The notes under the pieces were generated by a model. It searched no databases. It saw only the letters and a list, made by a program, of their open reading frames with translations, and was not told the DNA's origin. 64,000 bases of DNA from Roseimarinus sp035271585 (GTDB taxonomy: Bacteria > Bacteroidota > Bacteroidia > Bacteroidales > Prolixibacteraceae): assembly GCA_035271585.1 (NCBI GenBank), contig DATERL010000043.1, forward strand, positions 1 through 64,000. Reading direction: 5' to 3'. Below, in pieces: positions 16,885 to 25,567 of the stretch (position 1 is its first letter; each line of letters begins with the position of its first letter). The position numbers and the translations under genes were made by a program.

Positions 16885-19593
16885 ATGAAACTCACGCTAC
16901 GAATTAATTATCGAACAAAATGGGGCGAAAGCATTTGGCTTTGTGGCTCAATAAAAGCTTTGGGTAATTGGGAACCCGAGCATGCTTTTCCAATGTACTA
17001 TATAGGAAATGGGGAATGGGAGTCCATTCTAAATTTAAAAGCCGAAGAATCGTTTGAATACAAATATATTTTTAAAACCGAAAACAAGATCTTTTGGGAG
17101 TTTGGCAAAAACCGATTTTTTGAAAAAAGCACATCAAGCAATATAGAATTACGCGATCATTGGCGTCCCCAAGTCGATTCGGACAACACCTTTTTATCAA
17201 AAGTTTTTACTGAAGTATTGATGAAACCTGTCGAAAAATACGATAACAGGACCAAGCAAACCGACAAATCAATCGTTTTTAAAATGCGAGCTCCGCGTGT
17301 ACCTATTGGAAAAAATATCGGGATTATTGGGAATTGCGGCCTACTGGGAAATTGGAAAAAGCCACAATCACTCTACAATACGAACTTTCCCGTTTGGGAA
17401 AAAGCCATAAATATCGAAAAAATAACATTCCCGCTTGAGTATAAATACGTGATTATGGATCGAAAAACGGGGGAAATAGAACATTGGGAATCGGGAGACC
17501 CCCGTAGCATATTCTATATCGACCAGTCGGTTCCAAAAATCACACACATTCAAAACGATGAAAAATTTAGGTTCGAAAATGAAAATTGGAAAGCTGCGGG
17601 GGTAGCGGTTCCAGTTTTTTCGCTTCGAACCGATGAAAGTTTCGGTGTTGGCGAATTTCTCGATTTAAAGAAATTAATTGACTGGTGCACCCTAACTGGC
17701 CTTAAAATGATACAGGTTTTACCCATAAACGAGACCGTTGCCACCCATTCGTGGCTCGATTCATATCCTTACAAAGCCATTTCGGTATTGGCACTACATC
17801 CTATTTATCTTAACCTCGACCGATTGGGTAAAATAAACAACGAAAAGCTTAATGATGAATTCGACCTGGCGCGCGAAATGCTTAATGCAAAAACTTTTGT
17901 TGATTATGTTGAAGTTACAAGATTCAAATCACGTTTCTATAAAATCATTTTCGATCAAAACTGGAGTTCATTGAAGAAAACCAAGTTATACAAAGATTTT
18001 TTTGAACAAAACCACGAATGGCTTGAACCTTATGCTGCCTTCTGCTTTTTGCGCGACAGATACAAGACAAGCAATTTTAGGGAATGGGGCCAATGGGCCG
18101 AATATGCTCCCGAAAAAATTGCAAAACTGGTCAATCCAAAATCAGAATACCACGAGCACATTGCAATACATTACTTTATACAATATCATCTCGACCTTCA
18201 ACTTAAAGAAGTAGTGGAGTATGCACACGAACGTGGAGTGGCCATAAAAGGCGATATTCCCATAGGCATTAGCCCCAATAGCATCGAAGCTTGGACCGAA
18301 CCGGCATTATTCAACTTAAACGGGCAAGCCGGAGCTCCACCCGACGACTTTGCCGTACTTGGGCAAAACTGGGGATTCCCCACCTACAACTGGGATATAA
18401 TGGCCAACGACGGCTATGCTTGGTGGAAGAAAAGACTCAATATGATGTCGAAATATTTTGATGCCTACCGCATTGACCATATACTTGGTTTTTTTAGAAT
18501 ATGGGAAATTCCTAAAAATGCCCATCATGGGCTTTTAGGCTATTTCAAACCCGCCATTCCATTGTTAATCGACGAAATTCTGGACTGTGGAATATTGTTC
18601 GATTCCTACCGTTTCACTAAACCATACATAAGAGGACATTTTTTACGCGAAATTTTTGGTGAGTACGCTGATGAGGCCAGGAAACTTTACCTGAACGAAA
18701 CCGAATATAACGTATTTGAGTTGAAGGCTGATTTCGATACTCAGCAAAAGGTTTATAAGCATTTTACCCCCGACGATAATCCGGAGCAAACTATTTCTGA
18801 AAAAAACATAATGATACGAGATGGGTTAATGGCTTTGCACGACGAGGTATTATTTATCAAATATCCCTACTCGAGCACCCCAGCCTACCATCCACGTATT
18901 GCATTGCATTACACCTATTCGTACCGGGAACTCGACTATGAAACCAAACTCAATCTCGACGAGCTTTATATCGACTTCTTTTACAAACGGCACGAAACTT
19001 TTTGGCGCAACGAAGCCATGAATAAGCTTCCATTTATAATTGGTGCAGGCAATATGTTAGTTTGTGGCGAAGATTTAGGTATGGTTCCCGAATCAGTTCC
19101 ATCACTAATGAAAGACCTCAATATACTAAGTCTCGAAATACAGCGTATGCCTAAAAATCCCGAAATAGAATTCGGACATCCGGCCGATGCACCCTACCTT
19201 AGTGTTTGCACAACTTCAACGCACGACATGTCGACCATAAGAGGTTGGTGGGAAGAGAACAGGGACAAAACCCAGCGTTTTTACCACAACATACTGGGGA
19301 AAAACGGCAATGCACCATTTTTTGCCGAACCATGGATTTGCAAGGAAATCATCAACCAGCACCTCTATTCACCAGCCATGTGGACTATTTTCCCCATTCA
19401 GGACTTAATTTCAATGGATGGCACTTTACGCTGGAACGAAACAGATAAAGAACGCATTAATGTACCAAGCGACGAAAAAAACAAATGGAGGTACCGAATG
19501 TTACTATCGCTCGAAGAACTTATGGACGCTTCAACATTTAACGAAATGCTTGCGGCAATGATTAGTATATCGGAGCGCAACACCGAATATTGA
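16885..19593 (+). CDS. malQ: 4-alpha-glucanotransferase (amylomaltase), CBM20-CBM20-GH77
   Basis: 902 residues. Two starch-binding CBM20 modules come first (~1-100, with WLCGSIKALGNWEPEHAFPM; ~130-225, with IGIIGNCGLLGNWKKP), then GH77. Catalytic residues are Asp531 (YRIDHILGFFRIWEIP), Glu729 (VCGEDLGMVPESV) and Asp781 (TSTHDMSTIRGWW). This long domain order matches plant DPE2 and Bacteroidota MalQ rather than the ~500-residue E. coli enzyme. It transfers glucan segments between maltodextrins in the cytoplasm; no signal peptide is seen. A small out-of-frame ATG lies 7 bp upstream. A candidate operator precedes it. Confidence 0.95.
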   Translation: MKLTLRINYRTKWGESIWLCGSIKALGNWEPEHAFPMYYIGNGEWESILNLKAEESFEYKYIFKTENKIFWEFGKNRFFEKSTSSNIELRDHWRPQVDSDNTFLSKVFTEVLMKPVEKYDNRTKQTDKSIVFKMRAPRVPIGKNIGIIGNCGLLGNWKKPQSLYNTNFPVWEKAINIEKITFPLEYKYVIMDRKTGEIEHWESGDPRSIFYIDQSVPKITHIQNDEKFRFENENWKAAGVAVPVFSLRTDESFGVGEFLDLKKLIDWCTLTGLKMIQVLPINETVATHSWLDSYPYKAISVLALHPIYLNLDRLGKINNEKLNDEFDLAREMLNAKTFVDYVEVTRFKSRFYKIIFDQNWSSLKKTKLYKDFFEQNHEWLEPYAAFCFLRDRYKTSNFREWGQWAEYAPEKIAKLVNPKSEYHEHIAIHYFIQYHLDLQLKEVVEYAHERGVAIKGDIPIGISPNSIEAWTEPALFNLNGQAGAPPDDFAVLGQNWGFPTYNWDIMANDGYAWWKKRLNMMSKYFDAYRIDHILGFFRIWEIPKNAHHGLLGYFKPAIPLLIDEILDCGILFDSYRFTKPYIRGHFLREIFGEYADEARKLYLNETEYNVFELKADFDTQQKVYKHFTPDDNPEQTISEKNIMIRDGLMALHDEVLFIKYPYSSTPAYHPRIALHYTYSYRELDYETKLNLDELYIDFFYKRHETFWRNEAMNKLPFIIGAGNMLVCGEDLGMVPESVPSLMKDLNILSLEIQRMPKNPEIEFGHPADAPYLSVCTTSTHDMSTIRGWWEENRDKTQRFYHNILGKNGNAPFFAEPWICKEIINQHLYSPAMWTIFPIQDLISMDGTLRWNETDKERINVPSDEKNKWRYRMLLSLEELMDASTFNEMLAAMISISERNTEY

Positions 19594-19699
19594 TTGTTAT
19601 AACAGTTAAGGCATTCGTATCATATTTCATAAAAAAGGTTTGTTAAAAGATTGGTAGTTGCTATATTTACCACTTTACAAACCTTTTTTAATTATCGAT

Positions 19700-21673
19700 A
19701 TGAAACTAACTTTAGCCTTGCTCCTCATTTTGTTTGTTTTTAAACTGAACGCTCAACCTTCGGCACAAGAAATTAATGCAGCCATGGGGCGCGGTATCAA
19801 CCTGGGAAACACACTTGAGCCACCCCGCGAAGGCGAATGGAACAACAAGCCCGTACAGGAATATTATTTCGACGATTATAAAAATGCCGGATTTACCAGC
19901 GTTAGAGTTCCGATACGTTGGGACAATTACACTTCAAAAACAGCTCCTTACGAGGTGACTCAACAATGGATGAACCGTATTGAACAAGTGGTTGACTGGG
20001 GCTTGGAACGAGGACTTTATATTGTTTTAAATGCCCACCACGACGATTGGATAAAAACAGGTTATGATAAGCAAAGCAACCGCGACCGCTTCGATAGCAT
20101 ATGGAGCCAAATTGCAGTTCGTTTTCAAAACAAATCAGAAAAATTACTTTTCGAAATAATTAATGAACCCAATGGGCTGACCCTTGCCAATATAAACGAG
20201 TTAAACGCACGTGTGCTAAACATTATACGAAAAACAAATCCGAGCCGAATAGTGCTTTTTAGCGGACACAAATATGCAAACTCCGACGAGATGATGGCTG
20301 CCTCAATACCCAACGATCCTTACCTTATTGGCTATTTTCACTCCTACGACCCCTGGAGCTTTGCCGGCGAAGCCAATGGTACATGGGGTACAACATCGGA
20401 TCGAAATCAACTTAAAAGTAAGTTTGACAAGGTACAGGCATGGTCCGAAAAAAACAATATACCCGTTACAATTAACGAATTTGGTGCCATTAAACAATTT
20501 CGCGATGGCAGCACAACCAGAATAAACGATTACAACTCACGCATGTACCATTACGCAGCCTATGTTGAAGAAGCCCTAAACCACAATTTTTCTTTCAATG
20601 TTTGGGACGACGGGGGCGATTTTGGGATCTACGAACGAGCACAACACGATTGGAGCGAAGTAAAAGATATTTTAATTTACACTTCGGACAAAAGCCCCAC
20701 GAACCTGAAACTTAATATTAAACACGATTCCATTTTAAACCTAAGCTGGACCAACCGCGACGAGTCGATTGACAGTATCTTTATCGAACGCAGGACAGAC
20801 AAGTCAGAATTCACCAAAATAGCATCGTTATCACCTGACCAAACCTCATACGAAGACTTCAATCTCGAAATTGAAAAATATTATTACTACAAAATTATTT
20901 ATCACTATAATAACAGTACCGACAGGCCTTCACATCCACTCCGATCACAACTAAAACCCTATTTCAGACGCCCCTATAATGGCCAAATACATTCAATTCC
21001 AGGCATTATCGAAGCCGAAGATTATGACGAAGGAGGACAAGGTTTAACTTATTCGGACTCAGATGCAACAAACCGAGGAGGCGCATATCGCGAAACCGAA
21101 GGTGTTGACATACAGGAAAATACCAATGGATTTCATATAAGCCATATTGAAGAAAAAGAATGGATAGAATACACCACCAATGTTGAAGAAGCCGGCACTT
21201 ATGAAATTAGCGCATCGGTTGCATCAATCGCAGGAGGCGGTCGATTGGGCGTTTCGTTCAATAATAGCACGCTCACTTACCTAGATATACCAGCAACAGG
21301 CAGTTTAACAAAATTCGAGAAAGTAAGTGCTAAAAAGAAATTAGATGAAGGCGAACAAATTATGCGACTAAGAGTAATGTATTTACCCACTTTCAATATC
21401 GATAAAATTGAAATTTCGAAAACAACATCGTCAAACGAATATAACAGTTCTGAAGACTTTAATATCAGTTCATACAAAGCAATGCAAGTAAATATTAATT
21501 CACAGGTTAAGGGTTTAATCACTTTTTACGACTTACAGGGAAAGTTACTTTTGAAAAGAGAAATTACCACACCAAACGCCGAACTAACCTTGCCAATTGC
21601 AGGAATCAGCATTTACCAATTTATTGATAAAAAAGGCAATCAAAGAACAGGCAAAATTCTCATAAAGCAGTAA
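19700..21673 (+). CDS. Secreted GH5 endoglucanase-type hydrolase with CBM6 and T9SS sorting domain
   Basis: The frame is open from 19658, but the ATG at 19700 gives a proper signal peptide (MKLTLALLLILFVFKLNAQ), so 657 residues. A GH5 TIM barrel (~20-320) starts with AMGRGINLGNTLEPP, typical of subfamily 4/2-like cellulases, with acid/base Glu156 (IINEPNG) and nucleophile Glu260 (TINEFGA). A fibronectin-III-like linker (~330-430) is followed by CBM6 (~440-570; GIIEAEDYDEGGQG...WIEYTTNVEEAGTYE) and a degenerate type A sorting domain (SSYKAMQVNINSQVKGLITF...GKILIKQ). It probably cleaves beta-glucans or related hemicellulose at the cell surface. It ends 8 bp before cysQ. Confidence 0.88.
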   Translation: MKLTLALLLILFVFKLNAQPSAQEINAAMGRGINLGNTLEPPREGEWNNKPVQEYYFDDYKNAGFTSVRVPIRWDNYTSKTAPYEVTQQWMNRIEQVVDWGLERGLYIVLNAHHDDWIKTGYDKQSNRDRFDSIWSQIAVRFQNKSEKLLFEIINEPNGLTLANINELNARVLNIIRKTNPSRIVLFSGHKYANSDEMMAASIPNDPYLIGYFHSYDPWSFAGEANGTWGTTSDRNQLKSKFDKVQAWSEKNNIPVTINEFGAIKQFRDGSTTRINDYNSRMYHYAAYVEEALNHNFSFNVWDDGGDFGIYERAQHDWSEVKDILIYTSDKSPTNLKLNIKHDSILNLSWTNRDESIDSIFIERRTDKSEFTKIASLSPDQTSYEDFNLEIEKYYYYKIIYHYNNSTDRPSHPLRSQLKPYFRRPYNGQIHSIPGIIEAEDYDEGGQGLTYSDSDATNRGGAYRETEGVDIQENTNGFHISHIEEKEWIEYTTNVEEAGTYEISASVASIAGGGRLGVSFNNSTLTYLDIPATGSLTKFEKVSAKKKLDEGEQIMRLRVMYLPTFNIDKIEISKTTSSNEYNSSEDFNISSYKAMQVNINSQVKGLITFYDLQGKLLLKREITTPNAELTLPIAGISIYQFIDKKGNQRTGKILIKQ

Positions 21674-21681
21674 CAACAAAG

Positions 21682-22458
21682 ATGGAGAAAAACATAGAAA
21701 CCGCCATTATCGCATCGTTGCTGGCCGGCAATGCGATAATGGAAATATATTCTCTGGCCGATTTGGGTGTTGAAACCAAATCAGACAACTCGCCCATAAC
21801 ATTAGCAGACAAAGCAGCCCATCATATTATTTGCGAAAAACTTGAAGCCACCAACATCCCCATTTTAAGTGAAGAAGGCAACAACACCGACTACGAAACT
21901 CGTAAAAAATGGGATAAGTTTTGGTTGGTCGACCCCCTCGATGGCACCAAAGAATTTATTAAACGAACAGGTGAATTTACAGTTAACATAGCATTAATTG
22001 AAAACCAGGTTCCGATTATGGGCGTGGTGTATGTTCCGGTTAGTAAAACCCTGTATTACACCGATGAAAAAAACGCGTTTAGAGCTACAAATATCAGTTC
22101 TATATCGGAAATAACCAGTTTATCCCAAAAACTTCCTCAACAAACTGAGCACAACACGTTTAACGTTGTTGCTTCGGTTTCGCACATCAATGCCGAAACC
22201 CAGGAATTCATTCAGCAGCTCGATACCAAAGGAAAAAAGCTAAACATTGTAAACAGAGGAAGTTCGCTTAAGCTATGCATGGTGGCCGAAGGTTCGGCCG
22301 ACTGCTACCCACGGCTGGGACCAACAATGGAATGGGATACTGCTGCCGGTCATGCTATTGTATTAAAAGCAGGAAAAACCATAGTACAACTCCCCAATAA
22401 AAGCCCAATGATTTACAATAAAGAGTCATTATTAAACCCTTGGTTTTTGGTGTATTAA
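21682..22458 (+). CDS. cysQ: 3'(2'),5'-bisphosphate nucleotidase
   Basis: 258 residues of the inositol monophosphatase fold. It hydrolyses PAP (and PAPS), clearing the by-product of PAPS use. Metal-site motifs are complete: ILSEEGN, WLVDPLDGTKEFIKRTGEF and MEWDTAAGHAIVLKAG. The ATG lies 8 bp after the GH5 stop, but function ties it to the sulfate genes that follow. The presence of CysQ implies that PAPS is made and used somewhere in this cell. Confidence 0.95.
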   Translation: MEKNIETAIIASLLAGNAIMEIYSLADLGVETKSDNSPITLADKAAHHIICEKLEATNIPILSEEGNNTDYETRKKWDKFWLVDPLDGTKEFIKRTGEFTVNIALIENQVPIMGVVYVPVSKTLYYTDEKNAFRATNISSISEITSLSQKLPQQTEHNTFNVVASVSHINAETQEFIQQLDTKGKKLNIVNRGSSLKLCMVAEGSADCYPRLGPTMEWDTAAGHAIVLKAGKTIVQLPNKSPMIYNKESLLNPWFLVY

Positions 22459-22524
22459 CTAAATAAAAGCAACTATCGTGTTGTGAATAAACAAAATTTT
22501 AGTTTTAGTTCTGTTTAAAAAGCA

Positions 22525-22532
22525 TATTTTTG
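22525..22532 (+). promoter_or_regulatory. Putative promoter of the SLC13 permease gene
   Basis: TATTTTTG, a full match to TAnnTTTG, 32 bp before the TTG start at 22565. No -33 box was resolved. Confidence 0.35.
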
Positions 22533-22564
22533 AAATACAAAAATCTCACTTAAAAATTTACAAT

Positions 22565-24373
22565 TTGACACTCGAAAGCTACATTGTTCTTTTTGTAATA
22601 ATTTTAATGATTGTTGCCTTGGCCAAAGATGCCATGCGACCTGGCTTAGTTCTTTTCTCGGTAGCTGTATTGTTCATGGCCATCGGTATTATTACTCCCA
22701 ACGAAATGGTTGCAGGTTTTTCGAACAAGGGAATGCTTACGGTTGGCGTTTTATTTTTAGTTAGCGAAGGCGTTCGCTACTCGGGTGTAATGAACAAAAT
22801 GGCAGAGCTTTCACTCCCCAAGGAACGCAAATCGTACTTCACAATGCTAATGCAACTGATGCTGCCAATATCAACACTATCAGCATTTTTGAACAACACA
22901 CCCGTAGTAATAATTTTTGCCCCAATGATAAAACGATGGGCCGAAAGATTAAAGCTGCCACCTTCAAAATTTCTTATTCCCTTATCGTATGCCACCATAT
23001 TTGGTGGCATTTGCACTTTAATTGGCACCTCAACCAACTTAGTTGTTGACGGAATGATGCAAGAAGCGGGATTTAAAGGACTCAGCATGTTTGAACTGGG
23101 CAAGATAGGTTTAATAATTGCCCTTTTTGGTTGGATATACATTGCCACTATTGGGCATAGGCTACTCAAAGACAAAGGCAAGGATCAAGTAAAACAAAGC
23201 CGGATAGACAGTAAAGAATATTACTTCAATTTATTGGTAACCCACAAGAGCAAATACATTGGCGAGATAATCAAAAAAGGAAAACTTAGCGAGAATAAAA
23301 ACATAACCATAGTTGCGGTTGAACGCGACGAAAAAATGTTTTATACTCAAAACGAAAGAGTGATACTTCAAGAAAACGATAAATTACTGGTTTATGGCTT
23401 TGAGGAAAATATCGAAACAATACTGTCGCTCAACGGGCTTGATGTAATTACTCAGGGTGATGTTGAAAAAATGCTTGAGAATGAAGAACTTCATCGCATT
23501 GAAGCAGTGCTGGCTCCACGTTTTCCCGGAATAGGATCAACACTCGAAGAGTTCGACTTCTATAAACGGTATAAAGGTATTGTTGTGGCCATGCACCGAA
23601 ACGGCTCAAATATTACAGCAAATCTTAATAACGAACGCTTACGCCCTGGCGATTCGTTAATTATTCTTTCGGATAAAGAGTTCATTGAAAACTGGAAAGA
23701 CTCAAAAACATTCTTTCTCATCTCGTCGAAAGGCGAAATGGAAAAACCGGTTAAAACCTATAAAATTGGTTGGACGCTGGCCACACTTATCATTATGATT
23801 GTGGGTGCAACTGCTAGTCAGTATTTGCCAACGGTAAAAGGCAATACCCCCGACATGTTCTTTTTTGCCGCTATTGCTGCTGTTATGATGGCCGTATTGA
23901 AAATTTTTCCGCCAAAAAAATACACACAAGCTATCAGTTGGGATGTTTTGATAACAATAGCTTCGGCATTTGCCATAAGCAAAGCATTGATGAACTCAGG
24001 CGCAGCCGAACAAGTTGCCCGTGTTTCGATAAACTCGGTAAAACACATGGGACCGGGCGCAGTTTTGGCCATAGTGTATTTAATTACCATGGTTTTTACC
24101 GAAGTAATTACAAACAATGCCGCTGCTGCAATTGCATTTCCAATTGCCATGTCGGCTGCACACCAACTGGGTGTTGACCCCAAACCTTTTTTTATCGCGA
24201 TATGCATTGCTGCTTCGGCCAGTTTTTCAACCCCAATCGGATATCAAACGAATATGATAGTTCAATCAATTGGTAATTATAAATTCAAAGATTTTTTAAG
24301 AGTGGGACTACCACTCAACTTAATTACCTTCATCCTTTCTATTATTCTCATACCTATTATTTGGCATTTTTAA
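22565..24373 (+). CDS. SLC13/DASS-family permease with two TrkA-C domains, probable sulfate transporter
   Basis: 602 residues starting at TTG (TTGACACTCGAAAGC); no in-frame ATG gives a full first helix. The membrane halves (~1-200 and ~400-602) carry the duplicated DASS signatures LNNTPVVIIFAPM...GTSTNLVVDG and ITNNAAAAIAFPIAMSA...IGYQTNMIV. Between them two TrkA-C (RCK_C) domains (~220-290 and ~305-375; SKYIGEIIKKGKL, NNERLRPGDSLIIL) form a cytosolic ligand-sensing module. This architecture is found in SAC1-like sulfate carriers. Its position between cysQ and cysD supports sulfate, but other anions are possible. Confidence 0.88.
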   Translation: MTLESYIVLFVIILMIVALAKDAMRPGLVLFSVAVLFMAIGIITPNEMVAGFSNKGMLTVGVLFLVSEGVRYSGVMNKMAELSLPKERKSYFTMLMQLMLPISTLSAFLNNTPVVIIFAPMIKRWAERLKLPPSKFLIPLSYATIFGGICTLIGTSTNLVVDGMMQEAGFKGLSMFELGKIGLIIALFGWIYIATIGHRLLKDKGKDQVKQSRIDSKEYYFNLLVTHKSKYIGEIIKKGKLSENKNITIVAVERDEKMFYTQNERVILQENDKLLVYGFEENIETILSLNGLDVITQGDVEKMLENEELHRIEAVLAPRFPGIGSTLEEFDFYKRYKGIVVAMHRNGSNITANLNNERLRPGDSLIILSDKEFIENWKDSKTFFLISSKGEMEKPVKTYKIGWTLATLIIMIVGATASQYLPTVKGNTPDMFFFAAIAAVMMAVLKIFPPKKYTQAISWDVLITIASAFAISKALMNSGAAEQVARVSINSVKHMGPGAVLAIVYLITMVFTEVITNNAAAAIAFPIAMSAAHQLGVDPKPFFIAICIAASASFSTPIGYQTNMIVQSIGNYKFKDFLRVGLPLNLITFILSIILIPIIWHF

Positions 24374-24454
24374 ACTGAAATCAATTTCTATGTGAAGAAT
24401 TTCTGAACGCGCTCTTTACAGTTGAGTTAAATTTTCGAATACCAATAGAAAAGC

Positions 24455-24462
24455 TATTTTTG
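24455..24462 (+). promoter_or_regulatory. Putative cysD promoter, -7 box
   Basis: TATTTTTG, a full TAnnTTTG match, 36 bp before the cysD ATG. cysD-cysN may thus have a promoter of their own in addition to readthrough from the permease gene. Confidence 0.4.
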
Positions 24463-24497
24463 CATACATATTTATCCTTATTAAAATTCTTTAATAA

Positions 24498-25406
24498 ATG
24501 AATAATTACAACCTAAGTCACCTAAAAGAACTCGAAGCCGAAGCCATTCACATTATCCGTGAGGTTGCCGCCGAATTCGAAAATCCGGTGATGCTCTACT
24601 CCATCGGCAAAGATTCGTCTGTAATGGTGCGCCTGGCCGAAAAAGCATTTTACCCCGGCAAGGTTCCTTTTCCGCTTATGCACATCGATTCCAAATGGAA
24701 ATTTAAAGAAATGATCGAGTTTAGGGATAATTACGCCCGTGTAAACAACTGGGATCTCATTGTTCACTATAACAAAGAAGGTTTCGAGTCTGGCGTTGGA
24801 CCATTTAGCCACGGGAGCAAAGTTCACACCGACATTATGAAAACACAAGCCTTACTGGCTGGTCTTGACAAATACAAGTTCGACGCTGCCTTTGGGGGCG
24901 CCCGCCGCGACGAAGAAAAATCAAGGGCTAAAGAGCGCATTTTTTCGTTCCGCGATCGTTTTCACCAATGGGATCCTAAAAACCAGCGCCCCGAATTGTG
25001 GGATATTTACAATGCCAAAGTCCAAAAAGGAGAATCGATACGTGTGTTCCCCATTTCGAACTGGACCGAACTCGACGTGTGGCAATACATACGGCTTGAA
25101 AACATCCCCATTGTTCCGCTATACTATGCCAAAGAACGCCCAATGGTCAACATGGACGGCACTTGGGTGATGGCCGACGACGATCGTATGCCACAAGAAT
25201 TGCGTGATAAAGCCCAAATGAAAATGGTTCGTTTCCGCACCTTGGGCTGTTATCCACTAACCGGCGCTGTAGAGTCATCGGCCAATACCATCGAAGAAAT
25301 TGTGGAAGAAATGATGACCGTAACCGTTTCGGAACGCACCACCCGCATTATCGATTTTGACCAGGAAGCCAGTATGGAACAGAAAAAAAGAGAAGGGTAT
25401 TTTTAA
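24498..25406 (+). CDS. cysD: Sulfate adenylyltransferase subunit 2
   Basis: 302 residues, the catalytic subunit of heterodimeric ATP sulfurylase, making APS from sulfate and ATP with energy from CysN GTP hydrolysis. PP-loop signature: NPVMLYSIGKDSSVMVRLAEKAF. Also typical are FPLMHIDSKWKFKEMIEFRD, FGGARRDEEKSRAKERIFSFRD and the C-terminal TLGCYPLTGAVESSA. Intact and of standard length. It is separated from cysN by a 157-bp spacer that contains a palindromic repeat. Confidence 0.98.
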   Translation: MNNYNLSHLKELEAEAIHIIREVAAEFENPVMLYSIGKDSSVMVRLAEKAFYPGKVPFPLMHIDSKWKFKEMIEFRDNYARVNNWDLIVHYNKEGFESGVGPFSHGSKVHTDIMKTQALLAGLDKYKFDAAFGGARRDEEKSRAKERIFSFRDRFHQWDPKNQRPELWDIYNAKVQKGESIRVFPISNWTELDVWQYIRLENIPIVPLYYAKERPMVNMDGTWVMADDDRMPQELRDKAQMKMVRFRTLGCYPLTGAVESSANTIEEIVEEMMTVTVSERTTRIIDFDQEASMEQKKREGYF

Positions 25407-25410
25407 AATC

Positions 25411-25501
25411 ACCCCTAAATCCCCTAAAGGGGACTTCAATTACTTTTAACTAATCCTATCCTTAATTCGTAGGATTTAGCCCCCTTCAAGGGGTTGGGGG
25501 T
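25411..25501. repeat. REP/BIME-like three-hairpin element inside the cysD-cysN spacer
   Basis: The left arm contains the hairpin CCCCTAAAGGGG (25421-25432), the centre AATCCTA (25452-25458) / TAGGATT (25470-25476), and the right arm CCCCTTCAAGGGG (25481-25493). The outer ACCCCTAAATCCCC and GGGGTTGGGGGT also pair imperfectly. CCCCTAAATCCCCTAAAGGGG-type repeats are, to my knowledge, dispersed in many Bacteroidota genomes. Placement inside an operon suggests a recent insertion or an attenuating or mRNA-stabilising structure. Confidence 0.7.
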
Positions 25502-25513
25502 AAAAACAACAAC

Positions 25514-25567
25514 ATGAGCGAAGCGAACAACGATAACAACGGCAACTTGACAAACCAACAACTATGA
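25514..25567 (+). CDS. Possible 17-residue leader peptide coupled to cysN
   Basis: ATG at 25514 encodes MSEANNDNNGNLTNQQL, and its TGA (25565-25567) overlaps the cysN ATG (25564) as ATGA. The peptide is Asn/Gln-rich, like the N-terminus of CysN itself (TTNNNSSKNTQN). It may be a coupled upstream ORF, or a former longer N-terminus of cysN shifted out of frame. No homology is recognised. Confidence 0.2.
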   Translation: MSEANNDNNGNLTNQQL

